Shown piece after piece: positions 9,178-18,146 of a stretch of DNA of 64,000 bases; position 1 is the stretch's first letter; every line of letters starts with the position of its first letter. The notes below the pieces were generated by a model that saw nothing but the letters and a program-made list of their open reading frames with translations, was not told the origin of the DNA and did no database searches. Made by a program: the position numbers and the translations under genes. This DNA is from Desulfosporosinus shakirovi (lineage in GTDB: Bacteria; Bacillota; Desulfitobacteriia; Desulfitobacteriales; Desulfitobacteriaceae). Location: positions 124,001 to 188,000 of the forward strand of contig NZ_JAJDOO010000001.1 of the NCBI RefSeq assembly GCF_020595055.1, read 5' to 3'.

Positions 9178-9525
9178 CTACTTTTGTAAATTCATTTCAA
9201 ACCTTTCGAAATATCCGATCAAATCTCCATTCTCGTCTCTAACCGGCACAATATAAATCCTTTCATTTCTCGGACTAACCTTTAAAAAGACTTCATTAGC
9301 GTGATTCTTAAGTTGCTCAACTACAGATTTAATCATTTCCACTGATTTGGGATTCTGATGACAATCGAAAATTGATTTTCCAATTAAATCACGATAACCA
9401 CGCTCTTGATAATAATGATATTCTGCCCTTTTGTTAAGGTATCTAATAACATGGTCACAATCGACAAATACAATAGAATATGGGTATGAATCTAAAATAT
9501 AAGACAACATTTTCTCTTTGTCCAC
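9178..9525 (-). CDS. Single PAS-domain protein inserted in the dcw cluster
   Basis: A 115-residue soluble protein made of one PAS fold: ILDSYPYSIVFVDCDHVIRY is the opening strand pair and YRDLIGKSIFDCHQNPKSVE the helix connector. It ends with the strands RIYIVPVRDENGDLIGYFERFE. It has no output domain (no kinase, HTH or GGDEF), so it may act by binding a ligand or a partner. Two cysteines (CDH and FDCH) and several histidines could bind a cofactor, but this is speculative. Start GTG 9525 has AAGGAGG eight bases upstream. It lies 52 nt before murD on the same strand. PAS genes are not usual members of dcw clusters. Confidence 0.75.
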   Translation of the reverse strand: MDKEKMLSYILDSYPYSIVFVDCDHVIRYLNKRAEYHYYQERGYRDLIGKSIFDCHQNPKSVEMIKSVVEQLKNHANEVFLKVSPRNERIYIVPVRDENGDLIGYFERFEMNLQK

Positions 9526-9627
9526 AAAAAGCACCTCCTTTGATCATTTAAATAAGCGGCGGCCATTGCTTACTTACACAAGTTCCTTTTACTCATTCTC
9601 AGGCTGCTGTAGCTATTACGCCAACCT

Positions 9628-9718
9628 GGGGACGGTTCTTAGTTCCATCAAATTTTCCCCTAACTTGCTTCCTTCCTACCATGCTCACATGGTAGGAAGG
9701 AAGCAAGAGAACCGTCCC
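9628..9718. repeat. REP-type palindromic element between mraY and the PAS gene
   Basis: Outer arms GGGACGGTTCT (from 9629) and AGAACCGTCCC (to 9718) enclose a perfect 20-bp inverted repeat, 9664-9683 against 9688-9707, with the four-base loop CTCA. GGGACGGTTCT ends of this type are known from REP elements mobilised by RAYT (REP-associated tyrosine transposase) proteins. No transposase is in the window. The 314-nt gap 9526-9839 holds no gene. The hairpin has no T-tract next to it, so it is not a classic terminator, but it could weaken readthrough from mraY to the downstream dcw genes. Confidence 0.8.
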
Positions 9719-9839
9719 AAAGCTTGTATGGGCCCCTCAAGCTTCGCATAACGCAAAAAAACTAAACATCCATTCCTCCCACCTGTCGACCCCAAGCCCC
9801 GCAACGACTCAACCAAAGATGGTTGAGGAAATTTCTTCT

Positions 9840-10841
9840 CTAACCCAGTGTAGGCATATATCCAATTATTCCCATAATAGCACAAATCAACGCTACAAAC
9901 CAAAAGACAATCACTACTTTCCATTCACCCCAACCTACGAGCTCAAAGTGATGATGAAGCGGGCTCATGCGAAAAATTCGCTTCCCTGTCGTTTGGAACG
10001 AAATAACCTGAATAATCACAGAGAGGGCCTCTGCTGCGAATAATCCACCGATTACTATAAAAACAAGTTCACTCTTTGTTAGTACCGCCAAACTCGCTAA
10101 AGCTCCCCCTAAAGCCAAAGATCCTGTATCCCCCATAAATATACGGGCAGGGTAGGTATTAAAGCGCAAAAAGCCTAGGGTTCCACCCACCAAGGCAGCC
10201 GCAAAAACTGCCATATCTGTCTCATTGGCCAGAACTGCAACCCCATGGATAGCTGCCAAAAGAGCAATCAAGACATAGGCAACTCCGGCAAACATAGTGC
10301 TCCCCGCCGCTAAACCGTCCAAGCCATCCGTGAGATTAACAGCATTGGCCATTAACACGATGACCAGAGAAACAAAGACGTAGTAAAACCAGCCCAATTC
10401 TAAGTGTATGGATGTGAAAGGAATTGCCACATCCGTTCCCCGCCCTAACCAATGAACAGAAACCCACATTAGAGCGAACGCCAAGCTAAACTGCCCTATA
10501 AGTTTTTGGTAGGCCCGAAGCCCTAAAGAACGATGCATCACAACTTTAATAAAATCGTCAACAAATCCAATCAACCCAAATCCGAGCGTAATTCCGACTA
10601 AGGTCACCATTTCCAGCGAAGTGGGCTGTTCTGCCGTAAGCAAAGCACTGACAATAATGCCAACAAGAAAAATTATGCCGCCCATTGTAGGAGTTCCGGC
10701 CTTTTTCAGGTGTCTCTTAGGGCCATCATCGCGTACATTTTGACCGAACTTAAGAATCCTTAAGACCGGTATCAAAAAAGGGCTTAGGACCAACGTAATA
10801 ATCAGGGCTAATCCTGCCGCCAAGACCAAACGCTCAGACAT
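9840..10841 (-). CDS. mraY: Phospho-N-acetylmuramoyl-pentapeptide transferase MraY
   Basis: Integral membrane enzyme (333 residues, about ten membrane segments) that transfers phospho-MurNAc-pentapeptide from UDP to undecaprenyl phosphate, giving lipid I. The aspartate-rich motifs are in [20 protein letters not shown] and [35 protein letters not shown] and the C-terminal [13 protein letters not shown] complete the active-site signature. ATG at 10841 follows AAAGGATGG. It starts 20 nt after murF. The gap behind it (REP hairpin) is the largest inside the dcw cluster. Confidence 0.96.
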   Translation of the reverse strand: MSERLVLAAGLALIITLVLSPFLIPVLRILKFGQNVRDDGPKRHLKKAGTPTMGGIIFLVGIIVSALLTAEQPTSLEMVTLVGITLGFGLIGFVDDFIKVVMHRSLGLRAYQKLIGQFSLAFALMWVSVHWLGRGTDVAIPFTSIHLELGWFYYVFVSLVIVLMANAVNLTDGLDGLAAGSTMFAGVAYVLIALLAAIHGVAVLANETDMAVFAAALVGGTLGFLRFNTYPARIFMGDTGSLALGGALASLAVLTKSELVFIVIGGLFAAEALSVIIQVISFQTTGKRIFRMSPLHHHFELVGWGEWKVVIVFWFVALICAIMGIIGYMPTLG

Positions 10842-10861
10842 GTGCTATTCCATCCTTTACT

Positions 10862-12277
10862 CTATCTTTCAAGTTTCGCAGTGATCTCTTCCATTCGCAT
10901 TCCTCGTGAACCTTTAATGAGAACCCAGGTCCCTGTACCCCACGACGTGAGCAGATCCAGTGCCTTCCCGACCGCTTCTTTATGTGATCCCGTTACCGCA
11001 ACCTGATTCTCACCATATCCAGCCTTCTGAGCCTCTTGTGCAATCTCTGCCGCCAAACTCCCCACGGTTATTAGCCCGCTTACTCCTAAACTTGCGAGGG
11101 TTCGCCCCACTTCTCGATGGCCCGACTCTGCAGAGATGCCGAGTTCATACATATCACCCAAAATTGCTAAGGTCTTGTTCCCGCCTGCCCGCTCTTTGAG
11201 TACTTCCAGAGAGGCCTGCATAGAAACTGGATTCGCGTTGTAAACATCATTAATAAGGACGCTTCCCAGTACTCCCTGTCGGACTTCCAACCTCATTTTA
11301 GATAATTCCAACTCACTCAGTCCCATACATCCCTTATCCAGTGAAACTCCAAGAACCGTACCCACTGCCAAAGCCGCCAAAGCATCCAATACGTTGTGAG
11401 TACCCGGCAACGGCAGATTGGCCGACATTTTCTGATCTTTATAGTTTACATCGAAGGTCGTCCCCAATTCTCCCCAAGGCCGAAGCTGAATTCCTTTAAT
11501 GTTTGGCTTTGCAAAAGCACCTTCAAGACCATAAAAACAAATTGAATGGAAATCCTCTTTGGCCTTCTGAACTGAGAACCTATCCTCAGCGTTAATTATG
11601 GCTATTCCATCATTGGGCAGAGCTTCAACAAGCTCCCACTTGGCTTGGGCAATTCGTTCCTGGGTAAGGAGCAATTCTAAATGAGTTGTGCCAATATTGG
11701 TAATTACCCCGATATCCGGTTTTGCAATTTCACATAGACTTTTAATCTCTCCTAAGCCGCGCATACCCATCTCTAGAATTAAAATCTCTGTACTAGGCGG
11801 CGCATTAAGGATTGTCAACGGAAGACCTAATTCATTATTATTATTTTCTTTATTGCGATAGACTCGAAACTGTTTTGACAAGACTGCGCAGATCATATCC
11901 TTCGTGGTGGTTTTTCCGTTACTCCCTGTAACTCCGACCACCTTGACCTTTAGTTCTGTACGCCAGTTCTGAGCCAGTTCTTGAAGTGCGATAAAGACAG
12001 ACTTTACAAGCAAAAGAGCCTTTCCTTCCGGAACTTTAAGCTTCGTTTCCGCCCTCTTAAAACGGGCTTCATCCACAATTGCCAGCACTGCCCCATTTTT
12101 CCAAGCAACTTCAATATAATCGTACCCATCTACTCGTTCCCCCTGCAGAGCAAAAAACATTTCTCCCCCCCGGGCTTGACGACTATCCAGAATGCACCCT
12201 TGTACCTCTGAATTTGGGTTTCCAATTAAACTCCCTTTTGTGACTCGTGCAACTGCTTCAGCTGTCCAATTGCGCAT
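10862..12277 (-). CDS. murF: UDP-N-acetylmuramoyl-tripeptide--D-alanyl-D-alanine ligase MurF
   Basis: ATP-dependent cytoplasmic ligase that adds D-Ala-D-Ala to complete the pentapeptide. Its 471 residues start with a domain containing DSRQARGGEMFFALQGERVDG. The ATP loop is GVTGSNGKTTTKDMI, followed by NNELGLPLTIL and the C-terminal domain with VLINDVYNANPVSMQASLEVL. The start overlaps the end of murE by 20 nt, with a GAGGGGG site inside the murE coding sequence, indicating coupled translation. Length and motifs are as usual for the family. Confidence 0.96.
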   Translation of the reverse strand: MRNWTAEAVARVTKGSLIGNPNSEVQGCILDSRQARGGEMFFALQGERVDGYDYIEVAWKNGAVLAIVDEARFKRAETKLKVPEGKALLLVKSVFIALQELAQNWRTELKVKVVGVTGSNGKTTTKDMICAVLSKQFRVYRNKENNNNELGLPLTILNAPPSTEILILEMGMRGLGEIKSLCEIAKPDIGVITNIGTTHLELLLTQERIAQAKWELVEALPNDGIAIINAEDRFSVQKAKEDFHSICFYGLEGAFAKPNIKGIQLRPWGELGTTFDVNYKDQKMSANLPLPGTHNVLDALAALAVGTVLGVSLDKGCMGLSELELSKMRLEVRQGVLGSVLINDVYNANPVSMQASLEVLKERAGGNKTLAILGDMYELGISAESGHREVGRTLASLGVSGLITVGSLAAEIAQEAQKAGYGENQVAVTGSHKEAVGKALDLLTSWGTGTWVLIKGSRGMRMEEITAKLER

Positions 12278-13748
12278 AGCCTAGCCCCCTCAGTGCTTCA
12301 CGCGCTACTTCCCTGTCATCAAATGGGTGAACCTGAGTCCCAACGATCTGGTAAGTTTCGTGTCCTTTACCGGCGATCAAAATTGTATCTCCCGGCTTCG
12401 CCAGGTGGCAAGCCCTCCAAATGGCTTCCCGCCGATCTCGCAAAGTCACGTAATCCTCTCCTGAGACTCCGGTTAGAATTCCTTCGATAATTCGATCAGG
12501 ATCTTCTGTCCGGGGATTATCTGATGTCACAAAGAGGAAATCGCTCCCTTGCGAAGCCACCTTTCCCATAAGCGGCCTTTTGGTTCGATCTCGGTCGCCT
12601 CCGCAACCAAAGACTGTCAAAAGTCTCCCCGTAGTAAAATCCCGAGCCGTCCGAACAACGTTCTCCAAACCATCGGGTGTATGAGCATAATCTACAATCA
12701 CCTGAAAAGGTTGCCCTTGCCGAACACTTTCAAAACGTCCGGGAACACCTGGAATTTCTGCGAGAGCTTCTGCAACAGCAGATGGCAGATACCCTCGTTC
12801 AACTCCCCACGCAAAGGCAGCCAAGGCATTATAGACACTAAAAAATCCTGGAGTCGAAAACCAGATATCTTGCACATTTTCACTAAAGCGAACCTGAAAT
12901 TGTACCCCCTCTGGGGTAACATCAATATTCTCCGCCCGGTAATCAACAGCGTTGTTAATCCCATAGCTCACTATCGGGGCAGCTGATGTCCTGCTCAATT
13001 CTCTAAATGCAGGGTCATCCCCATTTAATATACTAATTTTCCCAAGCGGTTTACTCCCCTTTAAATTTGCAAATAAGAGAGCCTTTGCAGAAAGATAGTC
13101 CTCCATTGTTTTATGATAATCCAGATGGTCTTGTGTCAAATTTGTGAAAATTCCAGTATCAAATTCACACCCGGCGACTCTTCCGAGGTCCAAAGCATGA
13201 GATGACACTTCCATCACAGCCAAGCTTACTTCTTCAGCAACCATATCCCCTAAAAGTCTTTGGACTTCAATAGCTTCCGGCGTTGTTCTGTCTCCCGGGA
13301 TATCTCTACCGTTAATTCGGGACCCCAGGGTTCCAATCAAGCCGACCTTCTTACCCTGCTTTATCCCTATTTTCTCAATAAGGTAGGTAATGGTTGTTTT
13401 GCCATTTGTACCAGTCACGCCTACCAACTCCAGTTGTTCACTAGGGTAACCATAAACAATAGCAGCCAACGTTCCCATAACTTGGCGCACATTCGAAACC
13501 TTAACTTGAGGAACATCGAGTGGCAAAAACCGCTCCACAACTAATGCCACAGCTCCAGAGGCGACTGCATTGGCCGCAAAGTCGTGACCATCTACCTGAA
13601 AGCCCGGTACGCAGGCATATAGATCACCTGCTTGAACAAGCCGCGAATCCATTGACATCCCACGGACTGTGACTCGACAATCCCCCGAAGATGCCTGAAT
13701 CACAATTCCGCTGATTATGTCTGTTAATGATTTGTGCACTGTTGGCAT
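12258..13748 (-). CDS. murE: UDP-N-acetylmuramoyl-L-alanyl-D-glutamate--meso-diaminopimelate ligase MurE
   Basis: Adds the third residue of the stem peptide. The 496 residues carry the ATP loop GVTGTNGKTTITYLIEKIG and the carbamylated-lysine segment YLSAKALLF. The substrate-selecting motif DNPR in TSDNPRTEDPDRI is the signature for meso-diaminopimelate rather than lysine. The cell wall is therefore predicted to be of the DAP type, which fits a Desulfosporosinus-like organism. ATG at 13748 has AAAGGA and GAGGA sites upstream. It overlaps murF by 20 nt. Confidence 0.96.
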   Translation of the reverse strand: MPTVHKSLTDIISGIVIQASSGDCRVTVRGMSMDSRLVQAGDLYACVPGFQVDGHDFAANAVASGAVALVVERFLPLDVPQVKVSNVRQVMGTLAAIVYGYPSEQLELVGVTGTNGKTTITYLIEKIGIKQGKKVGLIGTLGSRINGRDIPGDRTTPEAIEVQRLLGDMVAEEVSLAVMEVSSHALDLGRVAGCEFDTGIFTNLTQDHLDYHKTMEDYLSAKALLFANLKGSKPLGKISILNGDDPAFRELSRTSAAPIVSYGINNAVDYRAENIDVTPEGVQFQVRFSENVQDIWFSTPGFFSVYNALAAFAWGVERGYLPSAVAEALAEIPGVPGRFESVRQGQPFQVIVDYAHTPDGLENVVRTARDFTTGRLLTVFGCGGDRDRTKRPLMGKVASQGSDFLFVTSDNPRTEDPDRIIEGILTGVSGEDYVTLRDRREAIWRACHLAKPGDTILIAGKGHETYQIVGTQVHPFDDREVAREALRGLGYAQLDS

Positions 13749-13847
13749 TCCTCATCTTTCCTTTCGCCTTTATAATATCTCAGCTCAAAATATTATCGTA
13801 AAAATATTATTGACAAATTAACCATTCAACAGACCTTGGTGCCGCGA

Positions 13848-15902
13848 TTAGCGCCCCAGTGGACTGACTTCAATCGGCAAACGTCCTGTTAAACTGCGAA
13901 TGGCTTCAATATCCTCATCCCCATCTTCCCACCAAGGAGTGAGAGTTGGTTTGGATGCATCTGCCCCCAGATAGAGGAGAATATTCGATTCAGCTTCTAC
14001 TTGCGAGTCCCCGTGAGGAATCTGATCCAGCACTACCTCACCTTGGCCCTCAGTCATTGTCTTGAACCCGGCTTGAGCCAAAATCCTTTCCGCCTCAGCT
14101 AAAGGCAGACCTAAGACAGAAGGAACTGTAGCCGCCTTCTTAATGGGCGGAAATTCAAGTCCGGGCATAGGCTTGCCAGGTGTCAACGGCGCCTTAGAAT
14201 CCGGCTTAACACCCAAGTATCTCAAGGAATCGAGCAGAACGGTCTGGACTACAGGAGATGCCACTACACCGCCATAAAAAGGCACACCATCTATTACACA
14301 CAGTATGGCCAACCTCGGCTTGTCAGCAGGAGCAAACGCTACAAAAGAGGCAACATATTCCCCTTGAATGTACCCGCCATTCTGTACTTTTTGCGCAGTC
14401 CCTGTTTTTCCTGCCACACGGTATCCCGGAAGAAAAGAACGACGTCCGGTTCCATTGGTTACCACAGATTCTAAAACCTCGCGTTCCAGCTTTGAAGTAT
14501 CTTCACTGATAATACGTCTGATTTCTTCTTTTTCAAAAGGGGTAACCACCCTTCCACTGGGGCCAACGATTTCTTTGACAAGCTGAGGTTTCATTAACGT
14601 CCCACCATTAGCCACTGCCGAAACTGCAGTTAATAGCTGGATAGGGGTAACGTTATTCGTCTGACCAATGGACATAGTTGCCAAGTCCAACGCAGTGGCC
14701 TTTTTCTTATTTGCCAATATGCCCAGAGCTTCCCCTGACATTTCGATTCCAGTCTTTTGACCGAACCCAAAATCCCGCAAATACCTATAGAAATTGTCCA
14801 TTCCGAGACGTTGTCCCATTTCGATAAAACCCGGATTACAGGAATTTTCGGCCACTTCCATAAAGGTTTGATCACCATGCCCTCCTGCTTTCCAACAACG
14901 TACATTCTTCCCTAATACGGTATAAGCGCCTTTATCAAAAAAATGCTCAGTAAGCTTGATTTTCTTTTCTTCGAGAGCTGCCGCCAGAGTAATTATCTTA
15001 AAGGTAGATCCTGGTTCATAGCCGTTTTGAATAGCAATATTACGCCTCGTGCTAGGGTCCGCTTCCTGATAGCGATTAGGATCAAAGGTCGGGGCAGAAG
15101 CTAAGGCCAGCATCTCTCCGGTATTAGGCTCCATCACCAAGATCGATGCGCTCTTAGGCACTTGTCCGTTCATATTGATTCCTTGACCCATCATTAGCTT
15201 TTGCAATTCCCTTTCCGCAAAAGCTTGGATATTCTTATCGATCGTTAATCTCACAGTGTTTCCCTGTTTGGGCGCTAAATACTGATGTTCAGCCTGAGGC
15301 AAGGGAATTCCATTGGCCCCAAATTCTTGGAGGATACTTCCCGGAATCCCTTTCAGCTCGGATTCCCTGGTCAACTCTATTCCTTCAAGACCCTGATTGT
15401 CAATTCCCGCATACCCGATAATATGGGCAGCCATGGTTCCATTTGGATAATATCGTTGGCTATCCTCCGTAGTTCCTATTCCAGGAAGCGCTAACGCCCT
15501 TACTTGGGCCGCCACCTCCGGGCTAACCCGTTTTTGGACATATTCTAATGCTGAACGTTTCGTAATACGTGCTTCAATGTCTTGGGCAGGTTTCCCAAGC
15601 AGAGGGGACAAAGTTGCCGCCATCTCTTTGGCTCGGCCAGATTGCCGAACCTCTGCCGGAACCGCATACACTGTTTCAGTGCTGACGCTCATAGCGAGGA
15701 CATTTCCCTCACGATCCTCGATATTTCCACGTTTGGGAGCCACTGGAACACCGCGAAAATGAGAATCATCCGCTTTTTTGCGCAAATCAGCTCCTTGACT
15801 GAGTTGCACGAAACCCAATCGAACAATTAAGACGACCAAAAATATACTGACACACAAAAAAAGAAAAGCGATTCGTTTACGCATGACGACATAAGGACTC
15901 AC
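13848..15902 (-). CDS. spoVD: Class B penicillin-binding protein, SpoVD/PBP2B type, with PASTA domain
   Basis: Membrane-anchored transpeptidase of 684 residues that cross-links septal or spore cortex peptidoglycan. One membrane segment lies at about residues 10-30, then a dimerisation domain. The transpeptidase domain has STFK (active serine, residues 299-302), SCN (about 354) and KTGTAQ (about 499). A single PASTA domain follows, beginning TVPSVLGLPLAEAERILA. Only one class B PBP is present where B. subtilis has pbpB and spoVD in tandem, so it may serve division and sporulation both. The start may be GTG 15902 or the internal ATG (MRKRIAF) six codons later; both lie behind purine-rich sequence. 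Confidence 0.92.
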   Translation of the reverse strand: MSPYVVMRKRIAFLFLCVSIFLVVLIVRLGFVQLSQGADLRKKADDSHFRGVPVAPKRGNIEDREGNVLAMSVSTETVYAVPAEVRQSGRAKEMAATLSPLLGKPAQDIEARITKRSALEYVQKRVSPEVAAQVRALALPGIGTTEDSQRYYPNGTMAAHIIGYAGIDNQGLEGIELTRESELKGIPGSILQEFGANGIPLPQAEHQYLAPKQGNTVRLTIDKNIQAFAERELQKLMMGQGINMNGQVPKSASILVMEPNTGEMLALASAPTFDPNRYQEADPSTRRNIAIQNGYEPGSTFKIITLAAALEEKKIKLTEHFFDKGAYTVLGKNVRCWKAGGHGDQTFMEVAENSCNPGFIEMGQRLGMDNFYRYLRDFGFGQKTGIEMSGEALGILANKKKATALDLATMSIGQTNNVTPIQLLTAVSAVANGGTLMKPQLVKEIVGPSGRVVTPFEKEEIRRIISEDTSKLEREVLESVVTNGTGRRSFLPGYRVAGKTGTAQKVQNGGYIQGEYVASFVAFAPADKPRLAILCVIDGVPFYGGVVASPVVQTVLLDSLRYLGVKPDSKAPLTPGKPMPGLEFPPIKKAATVPSVLGLPLAEAERILAQAGFKTMTEGQGEVVLDQIPHGDSQVEAESNILLYLGADASKPTLTPWWEDGDEDIEAIRSLTGRLPIEVSPLGR

Positions 15903-15955
15903 AAGTCCTCACCCCCACCTCTCTGGGGTCTCCGCGTACCCAAAGCGCCTTTCTC

Positions 15956-16447
15956 TTAACGTTGTGTTGAAGCAAAAAAGCTTGTAAATTTTTGAGAAAA
16001 TTGTTTAAGTGTCGAGGGTTTAGCCTCAGTAGCCTCTGATGCTTGAGTTTCGGCTTGGGTCAACGGAGCCCCCTTTTGAATTTTGGTCGCAGGTACTACA
16101 CCTGCCATATACACTTTCCCCGTAGGCTTTTCCATACCCATGGCTAGAGCTGCACTCTCAATTCGTCCTACTGAACGAAGTTTGTCGGCCTCCATTTGGA
16201 GCAGATCATTTCTAGTTTTAATTGCGGAAATATCATTTTCTAAGGACCGAATCTGAGCTCCTTGGACGACTGTCAGATGAATTGTTTCCGCTCCAATTGC
16301 ACCAGTTAAACCAACAATGAATGCCAAAACCATAATACTTTTAATCTTAGAGTATCCTTTCCCTTTTCTCACAGGTTGAGGATTTCTCTCGGCATGGGTT
16401 TGCGTCAAAGCCTCCTGCCACTCAACCGTTTCCTGCGCCACTACCAT
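15956..16447 (-). CDS. ftsL: Cell division protein FtsL
   Basis: Small bitopic divisome protein (163 residues) with a basic cytoplasmic N-terminus (RKGKGYSKIKS) and one membrane segment at about residues 38-58. A coiled coil follows from QGAQIRSLENDISAIKTRND. It would pair with DivIC and DivIB and help activate FtsW/PBP. The tail after about residue 110 (APLTQAETQASEATEAKPS) is low in complexity and longer than in B. subtilis FtsL. ATG at 16447 is preceded by AGGAGGAGG. FtsL is poorly conserved, so the call rests on topology plus position between rsmH and the class B PBP. Confidence 0.85.
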   Translation of the reverse strand: MVVAQETVEWQEALTQTHAERNPQPVRKGKGYSKIKSIMVLAFIVGLTGAIGAETIHLTVVQGAQIRSLENDISAIKTRNDLLQMEADKLRSVGRIESAALAMGMEKPTGKVYMAGVVPATKIQKGAPLTQAETQASEATEAKPSTLKQFSQKFTSFFASTQR

Positions 16448-16476
16448 GGGTATTCCTCCTCCTATTGCTTTAGACG

Positions 16477-17409
16477 TTATATTTTTTCGGCAACCCGTAA
16501 TTTTGCACTTCTTGATCTGGGATTCTGCTCTACTTCCTCTTCTGATGGAAGGATGGGTTTTCTTGTCAACACCTTGGCAATCATTTTTGCGTCACACCGA
16601 CAGATCGGTAATTCCGGAGGACACGTGCACCGTCCAAGCCATGATTTCATTCTGTCCTTGACAATGCGATCTTCAAGCGAGTGAAAGGTAATGACACCGA
16701 CTCGTCCTCCCTGATCCAAACAACTAAGGGCTTGATCCAACACTCTGTCCAAGACCCCCAGTTCATCATTCACTACAATCCTAATAGCCTGAAATGTTCG
16801 CTTTGCCGGATGAGGTCCACTGCGTCGAACTGCTGCCGGAACCGCTGCTTTAATGGCCTGAACCAAATCCCCTGTAGTTTCCAGCGGCCGTTCCTTGCGA
16901 TTTTGGACAATAAATTGTGCAATCCGTTTGGACCATTTCTCTTCACCAAAGTCCCAAATAAGTTGCGCTAATTCCTCTTCAGTCCACGAATTTACAATCT
17001 CGCGTGCATTCAGAATGCCCGAAGGATCCATACGCATATCCAAAGGTGCATCCTGCATATAACTAAAACCCCGTTCGGCTTCATCCAATTGAGGAGACGA
17101 AACTCCTAAATCAAATATGATTCCATTAACCGGAAGTAAGTCTAATTCTCTTAGAGTTTCCTCCAAGGACTCAAAGTTACGATTAATTAAGGTAACCCGC
17201 TCATCCTGCCCAAAAACTTCTTCTGCATGACGGATGGCTTGCCCGTCCTGATCAAAACAGATCAATTTCCCAGAAGGTCCAAGCTTTGATAAAATCCTTT
17301 GACTATGTCCGGCACCACCCAAGGTGCAGTCAACGTATCTGCCCGCGGGGTTCATAACAACTGAATCTACCGTCTCATTTAACAACACTGTTACATGATG
17401 AAACTCCAA
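16477..17409 (-). CDS. rsmH: 16S rRNA (cytosine1402-N4)-methyltransferase RsmH (MraW)
   Basis: SAM-dependent enzyme methylating N4 of C1402 in the decoding centre of 16S rRNA. The 310-residue form chosen here begins at TTG 17409, reading LEFHHVTVLLNETVD, the normal family N-terminus, with AAAGGAACGG upstream. Longer in-frame starts reach into mraZ and are not needed. SAM-binding motif YVDCTLGGAGHS, then FDLGVSSPQLDEAERGFSY, VGVITFHSLEDRIVK and the cysteine-rich CTCPPELPICRC near the end are all present. The gap to mraZ is 16 nt. Confidence 0.96.
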   Translation of the reverse strand: MEFHHVTVLLNETVDSVVMNPAGRYVDCTLGGAGHSQRILSKLGPSGKLICFDQDGQAIRHAEEVFGQDERVTLINRNFESLEETLRELDLLPVNGIIFDLGVSSPQLDEAERGFSYMQDAPLDMRMDPSGILNAREIVNSWTEEELAQLIWDFGEEKWSKRIAQFIVQNRKERPLETTGDLVQAIKAAVPAAVRRSGPHPAKRTFQAIRIVVNDELGVLDRVLDQALSCLDQGGRVGVITFHSLEDRIVKDRMKSWLGRCTCPPELPICRCDAKMIAKVLTRKPILPSEEEVEQNPRSRSAKLRVAEKI

Positions 17410-17425
17410 ATTAATCCGTTCCTTT

Positions 17426-17857
17426 CTATATTCCAAGCTGGACCAGGGATTCAGCAGCACTGGCATAAGCACTTTCTGCTTGCTGACTGTATTCTGTCCA
17501 AAGTGTCTGGCTCCAAATCTCGACACGACTTGATACTCCCACCAGAACCAGATCTTTCTCTAATTGCGCATAATCCCGCAAATTAGCTGGCAATAGAATT
17601 CTTCCCTGCTTGTCCAGTTCACATTCCGTTGCCCCGGAAAAAAAGAAACGAACAAACGCACGCACATCAGGTTGAGTAAACGGCAACTCACGCAGTTTCT
17701 GTTCCAAGGTGTTCCATTCTGCACGAGGGTAAACAAACAAACAGTGATCTAAGCCTTTGGTCACAATAAATTGTTCGCCTAAGGCCTCGCGGAATTTGAC
17801 TGGTATAATCAACCGTCCTTTTCCGTCAATCGTATGAATGTATTCCCCCATAAACAT
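17426..17857 (-). CDS. mraZ: Transcriptional regulator MraZ
   Basis: First gene of the dcw cluster. MraZ is a ring-forming DNA-binding protein of the SpoVT/AbrB-like fold that represses its own operon. The 143 residues consist of two tandem MraZ domains: [20 protein letters not shown] and then [20 protein letters not shown], each with the DxKGR/DxQGR signature. ATG at 17857 fits the family start; an in-frame GTG three codons upstream is less likely. It is 16 nt ahead of rsmH. Autoregulation is supported by the TGGG boxes directly upstream. Confidence 0.95.
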   Translation of the reverse strand: MFMGEYIHTIDGKGRLIIPVKFREALGEQFIVTKGLDHCLFVYPRAEWNTLEQKLRELPFTQPDVRAFVRFFFSGATECELDKQGRILLPANLRDYAQLEKDLVLVGVSSRVEIWSQTLWTEYSQQAESAYASAAESLVQLGI

Positions 17858-17865
17858 AGTGTTCA

Positions 17866-17911
17866 CCCCACTGACGTGGTTTTCTACCCCACTTTACCCC
17901 ACTTCATCCCA
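17866..17911 (-). promoter_or_regulatory. MraZ operator: TGGGG boxes in front of mraZ
   Basis: On the minus strand the pentamers TGGGA, TGGGG and TGGGG occupy 17907-17911, 17897-17901 and 17887-17891. They repeat exactly every 10 bases, the arrangement known for MraZ boxes (TGGGN direct repeats with 5-nt spacers). A fourth TGGGG at 17866-17870 overlaps the ribosome-binding site of mraZ. A TTGAAA near 17957 could be a -35 element, but the -10 is unclear. Binding by MraZ is inferred. Confidence 0.8.
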
Positions 17912-18073
17912 CTATTCTCCATTCGTGAAGATAATCCTGCTACAAAATTCCCGTTTTCAAAGAAAAAATATAAAAACAGGAGGAAGGTCCTATTAAACCA
18001 GGGTTAACCAGCTAATAACCATAGGCCTTATAGCTGTCTCCGTCTAATTAAGGGTATAAAACTAAAATTAAAA

Positions 18074-18116
18074 GAGCCTTTTGACACACCGCAAATTTGA
18101 GTGTGTTAAAAGGCTC
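18074..18116 (-). terminator. Rho-independent terminator of lpd
   Basis: Minus-strand hairpin with arms starting GAGCCTTTT and ending AAAAGGCTC, including an inner ACACAC/GTGTGT pairing, followed by TTTTAATTTTA. It lies 30 nt after the lpd stop and separates lpd from the mraZ promoter region. Confidence 0.85.
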
Positions 18117-18146
18117 AAGAAAGTCTATTCGCCTAAGTCTAAAAGA

